From positions 1,133,076 to 1,197,075 of the forward strand of contig NZ_KQ948144.1 in NCBI RefSeq assembly GCF_001513955.1: a stretch of 64,000 nucleotides of DNA, written 5' to 3'. Both the position numbers and the translations under genes were made by a program. Below are positions 1 to 7,486 of the stretch, in pieces; position 1 is the first letter of the stretch, and each line of letters starts with the position of its first letter. The notes beneath the pieces were generated by a model. That model saw only the letters and a list, made by a program, of their open reading frames with translations, made no database searches and had not been told where the DNA came from. The DNA is from Streptomyces pseudovenezuelae (lineage in GTDB: Bacteria; Actinomycetota; Actinomycetes; Streptomycetales; Streptomycetaceae).

Positions 1-81
1 AAACGCTGGTCGGGCCCCCGCCGCAGATTCCAGGACCTGATCGGCGGCAAACCGGACCCGGCACCGCCGGTCGGGCAGTGA
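1..81 (+). CDS. C-terminal tail of a truncated gene, product unknown
   Basis: The frame is open from base 1 and stops at a TGA at 79-81, giving the last 26 residues of a protein cut by the window edge. The tail is basic and then Pro-rich (it ends PAPPVGQ), which suggests a flexible C-terminus. Third codon positions are mostly G or C, in keeping with real coding sequence. I cannot assign a family from so short a piece. It is convergent with the rhomboid-like gene that ends at 348. Confidence 0.6.
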   Translation, partial: KRWSGPRRRFQDLIGGKPDPAPPVGQ

Positions 82-347
82 CGCTTCGGTCCCGCCGCGG
101 GTGCTTGATCGGGGCTTTGGGTGGGGTGTGGGGAATCCTGACTGGTCGCGGGGTCGCGGGGTCGCGGGGTCGCCGGCGGTCTCGGTGTGGTCGATGGGCG
201 GTGCCAGGGGTCGCGCAGGTCCTGGTCGGCTTCGGGAGCTTGCCGGTTCCTGGGCGGGCGGAAGCAGCCGGGGTGCGGCGTGGCCAGCCGGGTGCGCAGG
301 CAGCCGGGGTGCGGCGGTGGTGGTGCGGGGTGGAGGCGTCGGCCGGT
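82..347. other. GC-rich intergenic stretch with short direct repeats
   Basis: These 266 bases lie between two convergent genes and contain no convincing coding frame. Around 143-173 the octamer TCGCGGGG is repeated in tandem about three times. A 17-bp unit, GCAGCCGGGGTGCGGCG, occurs at 264-280 and again at 300-316. The bases are G-rich on the plus strand. I see no clean terminator hairpin. Slippage-derived low-complexity spacer is the simplest reading. Confidence 0.5.
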
Positions 348-1046
348 TCAGGGGCCGAGGGGTGGGAGGCCGGAGTCGGTGTGCTCACGGTTGCGGGCGT
401 GCCGGCGGCGGGCCGCCGAGAGGCTGCACACGGCCAGCATCGCCGCGATGGCCGCCAGGTGTTCCCGGCCGGCGAGGTTCTCCTTCGCCAGCACCTCGAC
501 CACCATCGCCGCGATCACGGCACCCGCGGTGACCCGGGCGCCGTAGCGCCAGCCGAGGAAGACGGCGAGGCCCACCACCGCCGCCGACGGGCCGGTGTCG
601 ACGACGTGGGCGTCCGAGGCGGGCAGGCCCAGCGGGCTGTCGGGGCCGAGCCAGATGCCCACGCGGGCGTACAGCGTGCCGGCGAGCGTGGCCGCGTACG
701 CCAGCGTGAGCGTCCGCCACCGGCCCAGGCAGATCTCGGCGATCCCGAACACGAACAGGATCTGCGCCAGCGCACCCCACACCGGCAGGTCCAGGGCCGG
801 CACGAACAGGGAGAGCGGGGTGCGGAGCAGAGCGAGCCAGAGGGGGTCCGCGGCGCGCACGGCACCGACGTCCTGGACGAAGTCGTAACCCCACGACCGG
901 TTGTGCACGAAGTGCAGGGCCGCGGTCAGGCACACGGCCGCCAGGGCCAGGGGGACCGCCCGCCAACGCCGCCGCAGCAGCGGCCCGCGCACGGTGGCGT
1001 ACAGCTCGCCCCACTCCGCGCGGGCCCAGCGGGCGAGCGTTCTCAT
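348..1046 (-). CDS. Rhomboid-like integral membrane protein
   Basis: This 232-residue polytopic protein has about six hydrophobic segments. Near the middle a GPSAAVVG segment sits in a membrane helix, and near the end REHLAAIAAML puts a His in the last helix. This spacing resembles the Ser/His dyad of the rhomboid superfamily, although the classical GASG is replaced by GPSA. That suggests a divergent rhomboid-like protein, either a protease or a pseudoprotease. The start (ATG at 1046) overlaps the TGA of the last of three five-codon micro-ORFs that link this gene to the lysyltransferase-like gene upstream, so the two are probably translated as one coupled operon. Membrane location is inferred from the hydrophobic segments; the substrate is unknown. 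Confidence 0.75.
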   Translation of the reverse strand: MRTLARWARAEWGELYATVRGPLLRRRWRAVPLALAAVCLTAALHFVHNRSWGYDFVQDVGAVRAADPLWLALLRTPLSLFVPALDLPVWGALAQILFVFGIAEICLGRWRTLTLAYAATLAGTLYARVGIWLGPDSPLGLPASDAHVVDTGPSAAVVGLAVFLGWRYGARVTAGAVIAAMVVEVLAKENLAGREHLAAIAAMLAVCSLSAARRRHARNREHTDSGLPPLGP

Positions 1047-1088
1047 CCCACGGTCCTCATCCCACGGTCCTCATCCGGCGGTCCTCAT
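1043..1088 (-). repeat. Three tandem 14-bp units forming ATGA-linked five-codon micro-ORFs
   Basis: Read on the minus strand, ATG codons begin at 1088, 1074, 1060 and 1046, exactly 14 bp apart. The unit is ATGAGGACCGTGGG, with two identical copies and a first copy differing in two bases (CC for TG). Each of the first three ATGs opens a five-codon frame (MRTAG, MRTVG, MRTVG) whose TGA overlaps the next ATG as ATGA. The TGA of the upstream gene (1087-1085) overlaps the first ATG in the same way, and the last TGA overlaps the start of the rhomboid-like gene. Each unit also carries GAGGA about 8 nt before the next ATG, a usable Shine-Dalgarno. Copy-number change would not shift the downstream frame. 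Confidence 0.85.
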
Positions 1089-2848
1089 CTGTGCGTGCTC
1101 AAGTGCTCCCGGCGCCGCAGCCACCTCGGCAGCCCCGGCACCTCCAGGAACCCCTCCGCGCGGGCGGAGGCGATGCCGATGCGCGGCAGGTCCGCGCTCT
1201 TCTCGAAGAGCAGGAACCGCGGCTCCCAGATGGGCCGGTACTTGGCGTTGGCCCGGTACAGGGACTCGATCTGCCACCAGCGGGAGAAGAAGCTGAGCAG
1301 CGACCGCCACAGCCGCAGCACCGGTCCGGCGCCAAGACGCGCCCCACGTTCGAAGACCGAACGGAACATCGCGAAGTTGAGCGAGACCTGGGTGATCTGG
1401 ATCTCCCGGGCCCGGTTCAGCAGCTCGATGACCATGAACTCCATGAGGCCGTTGTCCGCGTCGCGGTCCCGGCGCATGAGGTCGAGGGACAGCCCGTGCG
1501 GCCCCCACGGCACGAAGGAGAGCACCGCCTTCAGCTCCCCGTCGGCGTCGCTGCACTCCAGTGCCACGCACCGCCCGTCCTCCGGGTCCCCGAGCCGGCC
1601 CAGCGCCATGCTGAACCCGCGCTCGGTCGCCCCGTCCCGCCAGTCGTCGGCCCGCCGTACGAGTGCCTCCATCTCCTCGGCCGGGATGTCCTCGTGGCGG
1701 CGGATGCGCACGGTGTACCCGGCCCGCTTGACCCGGTTGTAGGCCTGCCGGACGGTCCGCATCGCCCGCCCCTCCAGCGTGAACTCGGAGACCTCCACGA
1801 TCGCCTCGTCGCCCAGCTCCAGCGCGTCCAGGCCGTGCCGCGCGTACACCGTCCCCGCGTCCTCGCCCGCGCCCATCACGGCCGGCAGCCACCCGTGCGC
1901 CCGGGCCTCGGCGAGCCACGGCTCGATCGCCCCCGGCCAGGCCTCGGGGTCGCCGATCGGGTCCCCGGACGCCAGGGAGACCCCGCTGACCACGCGGTAG
2001 GTCACGGCCGCCTTCCCGGTCGGCGACCAGACGACGCTCTTCTCCCTGCGCAGCGCGAAGTACCCGAGCGAGTCCCGCTCCCCGTGCCGCTCCAGCAGCT
2101 CCCGCAGGCGCCGCTCGTCGTCCTCGGTGAGCGGGTCGAGGGCACGCCGGGAGCGGAAGGCGGCGTAGAGGACGGCGAGGACGAGGACCGTGCTGAGCAC
2201 GTTGATGACGACGTTGACCCAGTTCGGCGTGAGGATCCCGTCGAAGCGGGAGTCGTCGGCGGCGACCGAGACCAGCCGCAGCGTGCCGTACCACCACCGC
2301 TCCACGAAGGCCGACGAGCGTGACGCCTGGTTGGTGACGGTCACCAGCAGCGCGGCCAGCAGCGAGCACACCAGCAGTCCGCCCACGGCCACGGCGGCGG
2401 CGAGCCGCGGGTTGGACCGGTCGCCCTTGGCGTAGAACTCCCGCCGCCCGACGAGCAGGGCCACCACGAAGGCGGCGGTGAGGAACAGGGAGATCCAGTT
2501 CTGCGCGTACCGCCTGATCTCAGGGAACGCCATCGCGAAGACGAACAGCGCGAGGAACGCCCCCGACAGCACCAGGTTCAGGATCCACGCCGCGCGCTTG
2601 CGCCGCCGCATGGTGATCGCGAGGAAGACCGTGAACACCCCGGAGGCGAAGCCCGCCGTCAGCAGATACGGCGTGAAGAGGTCCTGCTGGTTGTGGCGCC
2701 TTACGTCCTGCCCCAGCGACACCCACACCGCGCTGAGGAAGTTGACGAACGCGACGACCCGCAGATACCAGACGGCGAACCCGGCGGCCCGTCGTGAGGC
2801 GGCGGTGGACCGTACATCCCGAACAGGTGCGACTCGGACATCTCCCAT
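1085..2848 (-). CDS. Phosphatidylglycerol lysyltransferase-like protein (DUF2156), MprF/LysX type
   Basis: This is a 587-residue protein with about six transmembrane helices in roughly residues 20-235 and a cytosolic C-terminal DUF2156 domain (about 250-575) of the GNAT-like fold found in MprF and actinobacterial LysX. Typical landmarks are YFALRREKSVVWSPTGKAAV, the LASGDPIGDPEAW segment, and near the end the NFAMFRSVFERG and LYRANAKYRPIWEPRF blocks. Family members transfer an amino acid from aminoacyl-tRNA to phosphatidylglycerol, altering surface charge and resistance to cationic peptides. The tRNA-synthetase module of LysX is absent, so only the transferase and flippase-like parts are present. 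It lies 61 bp after cobT on the same strand and is translationally linked to the rhomboid-like gene. The amino acid used cannot be told from sequence. Confidence 0.85.
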   Translation of the reverse strand: MGDVRVAPVRDVRSTAASRRAAGFAVWYLRVVAFVNFLSAVWVSLGQDVRRHNQQDLFTPYLLTAGFASGVFTVFLAITMRRRKRAAWILNLVLSGAFLALFVFAMAFPEIRRYAQNWISLFLTAAFVVALLVGRREFYAKGDRSNPRLAAAVAVGGLLVCSLLAALLVTVTNQASRSSAFVERWWYGTLRLVSVAADDSRFDGILTPNWVNVVINVLSTVLVLAVLYAAFRSRRALDPLTEDDERRLRELLERHGERDSLGYFALRREKSVVWSPTGKAAVTYRVVSGVSLASGDPIGDPEAWPGAIEPWLAEARAHGWLPAVMGAGEDAGTVYARHGLDALELGDEAIVEVSEFTLEGRAMRTVRQAYNRVKRAGYTVRIRRHEDIPAEEMEALVRRADDWRDGATERGFSMALGRLGDPEDGRCVALECSDADGELKAVLSFVPWGPHGLSLDLMRRDRDADNGLMEFMVIELLNRAREIQITQVSLNFAMFRSVFERGARLGAGPVLRLWRSLLSFFSRWWQIESLYRANAKYRPIWEPRFLLFEKSADLPRIGIASARAEGFLEVPGLPRWLRRREHLSTHR

Positions 2849-2909
2849 GAAGGGCGATCATGCCCGTTGCGCCGGCGATTTGGTCGCAAGGGCACTCGTC
2901 CGTCCTCGA

Positions 2910-4010
2910 CTACTCCTCGGCGGAGGCCTTCTCCGGTTCCTCCTCGCGCGGCTCCTCGGGGACCGCGGGCTTCTCGGGCAGCTCGGCGGCCAGCGCCGCC
3001 GCGGCCTGCACCAGCGGCAGTGCGAGCAGTCCGCCCGCGCCCTCCCCGACCGTCACACCGTGGTCGAGCAGCGGTTCGAGGGCCATCCGGTCCAGTGCCT
3101 TCGCCTGCCCCGGCTCACCGCTGCTCTGCCCGGCCAGCCACCAGTCCGGCGCCCGGAACGCGATCCGCTGTCCCACCAGCGCACAGGCGGCCACGACCAC
3201 CCCGTCCAGCACGACGGGCAGCTTGCGCACCGCGCTCTGCAGCAGGAACCCGGTGATCGCCGCGAGGTCGGCCCCGCCTACCGCCGCCAGCAACTGCAGC
3301 TGGTCCCCGAGCACCGGCCGCGCCCGTCGCAGCGCGTCCCGGATCGCGGCGCACTTGCGCATCCACGCCAGGTCGTCGATCCCGGTCCCGCCGCGCCCGG
3401 TCACGACGGACGCGTCGGTCCCGCACAGCGCGGCGACCAGCACCCCGGCCGCCGTGGTCCCGCCCACGTTCACATCGCCGAGCACCACGAGGTCCGTACC
3501 GGAGTCGGCCTCCTCGTCGGCCACCGCGATCCCGGCCCGGAAGGCGGCCTCCGCCTCCTCGGGGGTCAACGCGTCCTCGACGTCGATACGGCCGCTCCCG
3601 CGCCGCACCCGATGCCGTACGACGTCCTCGGGCAGCTCGTCCGGGTCGCAGTCCAGCGCCATGTCCACGACCCGCACCGGCACACCGAGGCGCCGGGCGA
3701 GGACCGACACCGGACGGGCGCCCTCCAGGACCTCCCGCACCAACTCCGAGGCGCTGCCCGCGGCCCGCCCCGAGACACCCAGCTCGGCGATCCCGTGGTC
3801 ACCGGCGAACAGCACCACCCGCGGCCGTTCGACCGGCCGGACCGGTACCGCCGACTGTGCCGCCGCCAGCCACTCACCCAGTTCGTCGAGGCGGCCCAGC
3901 GCCCCGGGAGGCACGATCTGACGCTCCCGGCGCGCCTCGGCGTCGCGACGCACCCCGCCGTCGGGGCGTTCGATCAGATCGGTGAAGTCGTCGAGATTAA
4001 GCGAGCTCAT
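2910..4010 (-). CDS. cobT: Nicotinate-nucleotide--dimethylbenzimidazole phosphoribosyltransferase (CobT)
   Basis: This 366-residue enzyme makes alpha-ribazole phosphate from NaMN and dimethylbenzimidazole for the lower ligand of cobalamin. The sequence carries the family's GDHGIAELGVS block, the GDVNVGGTT segment and, near the C-terminus, LLDHGVTVGEGAGG, whose Glu matches the catalytic base of CobT proteins. The length suits the family (about 350), with an acidic Glu-rich tail after it. I chose the ATG at 4010 (MSSLNLDDF) because the 14 residues available upstream look non-native. cobU lies about 700 bp further along on the same strand, separated by a methyltransferase-like gene on the opposite strand. 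Confidence 0.93.
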   Translation of the reverse strand: MSSLNLDDFTDLIERPDGGVRRDAEARRERQIVPPGALGRLDELGEWLAAAQSAVPVRPVERPRVVLFAGDHGIAELGVSGRAAGSASELVREVLEGARPVSVLARRLGVPVRVVDMALDCDPDELPEDVVRHRVRRGSGRIDVEDALTPEEAEAAFRAGIAVADEEADSGTDLVVLGDVNVGGTTAAGVLVAALCGTDASVVTGRGGTGIDDLAWMRKCAAIRDALRRARPVLGDQLQLLAAVGGADLAAITGFLLQSAVRKLPVVLDGVVVAACALVGQRIAFRAPDWWLAGQSSGEPGQAKALDRMALEPLLDHGVTVGEGAGGLLALPLVQAAAALAAELPEKPAVPEEPREEEPEKASAEE

Positions 4011-4136
4011 TCGCCGAACAGTACCGGCCCTGATCGAACACGGGGGTGCCACATGGCCAGGACGTCATTGCACCCGGGATCGGGATCCCATACGTTCCGT
4101 TTTGTAGCGAATTGCCGTGCGTCCCCGGGAGACCCC

Positions 4137-4730
4137 ATGCCCGCACCAACCGCCCCCTCCGTACGGCGCCTTCGCTCCACCGCCCGCGCCATACTGCCGT
4201 TCCCCGAGCCCGAGAGCTGGCTGGACGTGGACACCGGGGACGCGGACTTCCCGGAGGCGGCGAGAGCGTTCTTCCCCTACACGGCCTTCGACGGCCTGGA
4301 CCCCACCCCCCGCGTCCTGCGCGCCCAGGCGGTCGAGCGCCTGGAGGAGGGCTACCAGGGCCGTCTGTCGGACCCGCGGATCACCGCCCGCCTGCGGGCT
4401 CGCTACGACGTGGTCAGCCTGCTGAACCACCGCTCGGACCCCGCGGAACTCCAGGCGGCCCTCGCCGTCCTGCGCCCCGGCGGCCACCTCCTGGTGGAGT
4501 CCCGGGACGACCCCCGCCCCGAACTGGTGTCCCGGGGCTGCACCGTCATCGCGACGGCCCGCCGATCCGCGCATGTCCCGGCCCGGCTGACGGCCCGTCT
4601 GCCCGGCGCCCCCGGACTGCCGGCCGCCATCGCGCGAGCGCTGGACCACACCCTGGCCCTCCTCCTCGCCGGCACCCGCTTCGCGAGGGCCTACCGGGTG
4701 ATCGCCCGCAAGGGCCCGTCAGCCCCGTAG
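4137..4730 (+). CDS. Class I methyltransferase-like protein with degenerate SAM loop
   Basis: This 197-residue protein starts at an ATG preceded by GGGAG. The region around residues 20-55 (SWLDVDTGDADFPEAAR, then FDGLDP) aligns with motifs I and II of class I methyltransferases, and YDVVSLLNH with LRPGGHLLVE match motifs IV and V. The usual Gly-rich GxGxG loop is altered to DTGDA, so SAM binding may be lost or changed. It sits alone on the plus strand between cobT and cobU, and its last 12 bases overlap the 3' end of cobU. A role in cobalamin metabolism is suggested only by position. Substrate unknown. Confidence 0.7.
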   Translation: MPAPTAPSVRRLRSTARAILPFPEPESWLDVDTGDADFPEAARAFFPYTAFDGLDPTPRVLRAQAVERLEEGYQGRLSDPRITARLRARYDVVSLLNHRSDPAELQAALAVLRPGGHLLVESRDDPRPELVSRGCTVIATARRSAHVPARLTARLPGAPGLPAAIARALDHTLALLLAGTRFARAYRVIARKGPSAP

Positions 4731-5921
4731 GACCGTCGCCTGCCCCGCCACCACCAGCACCACCTGCTCGCACTCGCCCGCGAACGCCGCGTTCAGCCGC
4801 CCCAGTTCGTCCCGGTACCGGCGACCGGACGCGGTGGCCGGCACGATTCCCGACCCCACCTCGTTCGACACGGCCACCACGGTCCGCCGGGTCTCCCGCA
4901 CCGCCTCCGTCAACTCCCGCACCCGCGACCGCAGTTCCCGCTCCCCGCCGCCGGCCCACTCCGCGTCGTCCCACGCCCCCACGGCGTCCATCGCGTCCGT
5001 CAGCCACAGCGACAGACAGTCGACCAGCAGCGGCGCCCCGTCGTCCTTCAGCAGCGGCACCAGGTCGCAGGTCTCCGTCGTACGCCACGATCCGGGCCGC
5101 CGCTCACGGTGGGCGGCGACCCGGGAGGCCCACTCGGTGTCCCCGTTCCGCGACCCGCCGGTCGCCACGTACAGCACGTCGGGGAACGCCTCCAGCCGCC
5201 GCTCGGCCTCCACCGACTTCCCGGACCGCGCCCCGCCCAGCACCAGCGTCCGCCGCGGCACATCGGGTACGTCCTCGTAGGCGCCGACGGCCAGCGTCGC
5301 CCCGTCGGGCACGGCCCGCGCCCCGGCCGCGGCCAGCCTCCGCCGCAGTTCGGGGCCGGGCGGCACATCGTGGTCGACATGCACGGCGACGACGTCGGTC
5401 GTGGGCCCCACGGCCCCGACGGCCCGCAGCCGGGCGAGAGCGTCGGGCCGCCGCACGACATCGGCGAGCACCATGTCGTACGACTCCACGGCCCCCTTCT
5501 CCAGCCCCGCGGGCGCACCCCCGGGCGGCAGGTACAGCACCCGCTGCCCGTCGGGCCCGGTGACGGCGTACCCGGTCCCCGGCGCGTCCATCGGCACGGC
5601 CCGCACCCGATGCCCCGTCAGCAACGTCAACTCCCGTCCGTCCGGCACCCGCCCCGGCTGCGGAAGCCCGGCGGGCACCTCGACGGGGGGTCCGTCATGG
5701 GGGTGCGAGAGCAGGACCTGGCGCACGTCGGCGAGCGAGTGCCCGGCCCGGGCGGCGGCGAAGGCGGCACCGGGAGTGAGATCGAGCAGCAGGATCTCGT
5801 CGACGAGCACGGCGGTGGCCGCCCGCGCGTTCTCACCGACCGCGGTGGCGCACGCGGCACAGGGACAGAAGGGCCGGGGGAGACCGGCGGGGGCGCCGGT
5901 GCCGAGCAGAGTCAGTTCCAC
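4719..5921 (-). CDS. cobU: CobU (adenosylcobinamide kinase/guanylyltransferase) fused to an MBL-fold-like domain
   Basis: This is a 400-residue two-part protein. Residues about 225-400 are CobU: the P-loop GGARSGKS at 229-236, then VATGGSRNGDTEW, HRERRP with the guanylylated His region, LVDCLSLWLTD, and VSNEVGSGIVP. CobU phosphorylates adenosylcobinamide and transfers GMP, preparing it for nucleotide-loop assembly. Residues 1-220 resemble the PhnP/RNase Z metallo-beta-lactamase fold (MELTLLGTGAPAG, then CPCAACATA), but the metal motif is HPHDGPP instead of HxHxDH, and later HVDHD. Metal binding there looks compromised. Stand-alone CobU is about 180 residues, so the fusion doubles its size. 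It is convergent with the methyltransferase-like gene. Confidence 0.88.
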   Translation of the reverse strand: MELTLLGTGAPAGLPRPFCPCAACATAVGENARAATAVLVDEILLLDLTPGAAFAAARAGHSLADVRQVLLSHPHDGPPVEVPAGLPQPGRVPDGRELTLLTGHRVRAVPMDAPGTGYAVTGPDGQRVLYLPPGGAPAGLEKGAVESYDMVLADVVRRPDALARLRAVGAVGPTTDVVAVHVDHDVPPGPELRRRLAAAGARAVPDGATLAVGAYEDVPDVPRRTLVLGGARSGKSVEAERRLEAFPDVLYVATGGSRNGDTEWASRVAAHRERRPGSWRTTETCDLVPLLKDDGAPLLVDCLSLWLTDAMDAVGAWDDAEWAGGGERELRSRVRELTEAVRETRRTVVAVSNEVGSGIVPATASGRRYRDELGRLNAAFAGECEQVVLVVAGQATVLRG

Positions 5922-5950
5922 GCAACCGATTCTCGCCGGTCCCCGGTGAT

Positions 5951-6010
5951 CCAGCGCGCGCGGAGCCGCTTTCAGGGCGCGGGGCGGCGCCGATCTGCGG
6001 CTCCGCGGCG
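5951..6010. repeat. GC-rich intergenic hairpin, repeat-family variant
   Basis: Perfect 10-base arms GCGGAGCCGC (5960-5969) and GCGGCTCCGC (5997-6006) enclose a sequence containing GGGCGCGGGG. The same building blocks (GCGCGGGG, then TGCGGCTCCGC) recur at 56884-56935, so this looks like a short or decayed member of a dispersed intergenic repeat. It lies upstream of both the divergently read cobU and the small gene at 6097. Confidence 0.5.
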
Positions 6011-6096
6011 GAGGCGCGCGCGGCCCCCACCGGCCCGCAGTCCGCGAACTACCGCTTAGGGTGCTCTTCGTAACGGATCAAACACGGGAGGCTCAC

Positions 6097-6312
6097 ATGG
6101 CGACATGGACCTGGCGATTCGAGAAGGCCGACGGCGCGGAGACCCAACCCGCCGTGGAGCCGGAGGAGTTCACCACCCAGGGCGACGCCGAGTCCTGGCT
6201 CGGCGAGTACTGGAAGCCCCTGCTCGCCGGCGGCGCGGAACAGGTGCGGCTGTTCGAGGACGCCACCGAGATCTACGGCCCGATGAGCCTGAAGGCGGCG
6301 GAGGAAGCGTGA
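6097..6312 (+). CDS. Small conserved hypothetical protein, 71 aa
   Basis: The ATG at 6097 follows CGGGAGGCTCAC, a good ribosome-binding site. The 71-residue product (MATWTWRFEK at its start) is acidic, with the aromatic-rich segment SWLGEYWKPLL in the middle. No signal peptide, membrane segment or metal-binding motif is visible. The codon pattern is typical of neighbouring genes, supporting a real small cytosolic protein. I recall such proteins as widespread in Streptomyces but without assigned function. It is convergent with the HtrA gene, 43 bp apart. Confidence 0.75.
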   Translation: MATWTWRFEKADGAETQPAVEPEEFTTQGDAESWLGEYWKPLLAGGAEQVRLFEDATEIYGPMSLKAAEEA

Positions 6313-6355
6313 CCGGGGTGGGCGAGGGCCACAGCGGACCCCTCGCCCACCACCG

Positions 6356-7429
6356 CTACTGCTCGCCCAGCGTCACGTCCACCGTCTTCGTGCTGCCGTT
6401 CCGGGTGAAGGTGACGGAGGTCTTCTGACCCGGCTTGTCCGCCGCGAGTGCCTCGGACAGCGTGGTGATGGTCGTGACCCCGGTGTCGCCCAGCTTCGTG
6501 ATGACGTCCCCGGGCTCGATGCCGGCCTTGTCCGCGGCCCCGCCGCTCTTGACCTCGACGACCGCGACCCCGGCGGGCCGGAAGCTGTCGTCGACGACCG
6601 TCCGGCCGGTGATGCCGAGCGCGGCCCGGCCCGAGTCGGTGACCTTGCCGTCCTTGATGATCTGGTCGGCGACCGTCCTCACCATCGACGCGGGGATGGC
6701 GAACCCGATCCCGGGCGCCGCGCTGTTCCCCATGTTGGGGTCGATCGCGGCGAGCGTCGGGATGCCGATGACCTGGCTGTCCAGGTTGACGAGCGCGCCA
6801 CCGCTGTTGCCCGGGTTGATGGCCGCGGAGGTCTGCACCATGTTGGCGATGGTCGCTCCGGCCTCGCCGTCGCCGCCCCCCTCGCTGACGGTCCGTCCGG
6901 TCGCCGAGACGATGCCCTGCGTCACGCTGGACGACAGCCCGAGCGGTGATCCCATGGCGAGCACGATCTGCCCGACCTGCACCTTGGCGGTGTCCCCGAA
7001 GCTCGCCGCCCGCAGCCCGTCCGGCACCTTGTCCAGCTTGATGACGGCGAGATCCTGCTCGGGGTAGGAGTACACGAGCGTCGCGGTCAGCTCGTTCTCG
7101 CTGTTCGCCGTGGTCACCTTGAAGGTCTTCTCGTTCCCGACCACATGCGCGTTGGTGACGATGTGTCCCTTGTCGTCGTACACCACCCCGGAGCCCAGAT
7201 CATTGCTGGCCTGGATCTGCACGACCGACGGCAGAACGCCCCTGATCACCTTCTGGTAGCTGCTCTGCAGATCGCCGTCGGCGGCGGGCGCGACGGCCTG
7301 CGCGGCCTGTGTGGTCGACGTCTTCTTCCGCCCGGAGGAACCGGAGTCGGAGCACCCGGACACAAGCACGACGGAACACACCAGCGCCGCCAACGGCAGC
7401 CGCAGAGCACGGGTACGCGAAGCGTTCAT
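6356..7429 (-). CDS. HtrA/DegP-type serine protease lipoprotein with PDZ domain
   Basis: This 357-residue envelope protease begins with a lipoprotein signal whose lipobox VSGC puts the lipidated Cys at 26, followed by a Ser/Lys/Thr-rich linker. The trypsin-like domain (about 55-255) shows the complete triad: His95 in TNAHVVG, Asp126 in QDLAVIK and Ser209 in NPGNSGGAL. A single PDZ domain (about 265-350) contains GVAVVEVKSGGAADKAG and GDVITKLGD. Such proteins degrade or refold damaged extracytoplasmic proteins. It is anchored outside the membrane by lipid in place of the transmembrane helix used by many actinobacterial HtrA proteins. It lies 57 bp downstream of the methyltransferase on the same strand, so DUF3043-methyltransferase-HtrA may be one operon. 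Confidence 0.92.
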   Translation of the reverse strand: MNASRTRALRLPLAALVCSVVLVSGCSDSGSSGRKKTSTTQAAQAVAPAADGDLQSSYQKVIRGVLPSVVQIQASNDLGSGVVYDDKGHIVTNAHVVGNEKTFKVTTANSENELTATLVYSYPEQDLAVIKLDKVPDGLRAASFGDTAKVQVGQIVLAMGSPLGLSSSVTQGIVSATGRTVSEGGGDGEAGATIANMVQTSAAINPGNSGGALVNLDSQVIGIPTLAAIDPNMGNSAAPGIGFAIPASMVRTVADQIIKDGKVTDSGRAALGITGRTVVDDSFRPAGVAVVEVKSGGAADKAGIEPGDVITKLGDTGVTTITTLSEALAADKPGQKTSVTFTRNGSTKTVDVTLGEQ

Positions 7430-7486
7430 GCCCCGAGTCTCACGTCGGCGCCGACACCCGGGCCTGCGCTGTTCGCCCGAACGGGC

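Noticed and set aside
78..1742. Very long plus-strand frame across the first genes
   Set aside because: It is antisense to the rhomboid-like and lysyltransferase-like genes, has no domain, and reflects the GC-biased mirror frame.
2849..6096. Cobalamin riboswitch for cobT or cobU
   Set aside because: No B12-box-like sequence was seen in the short upstream regions.
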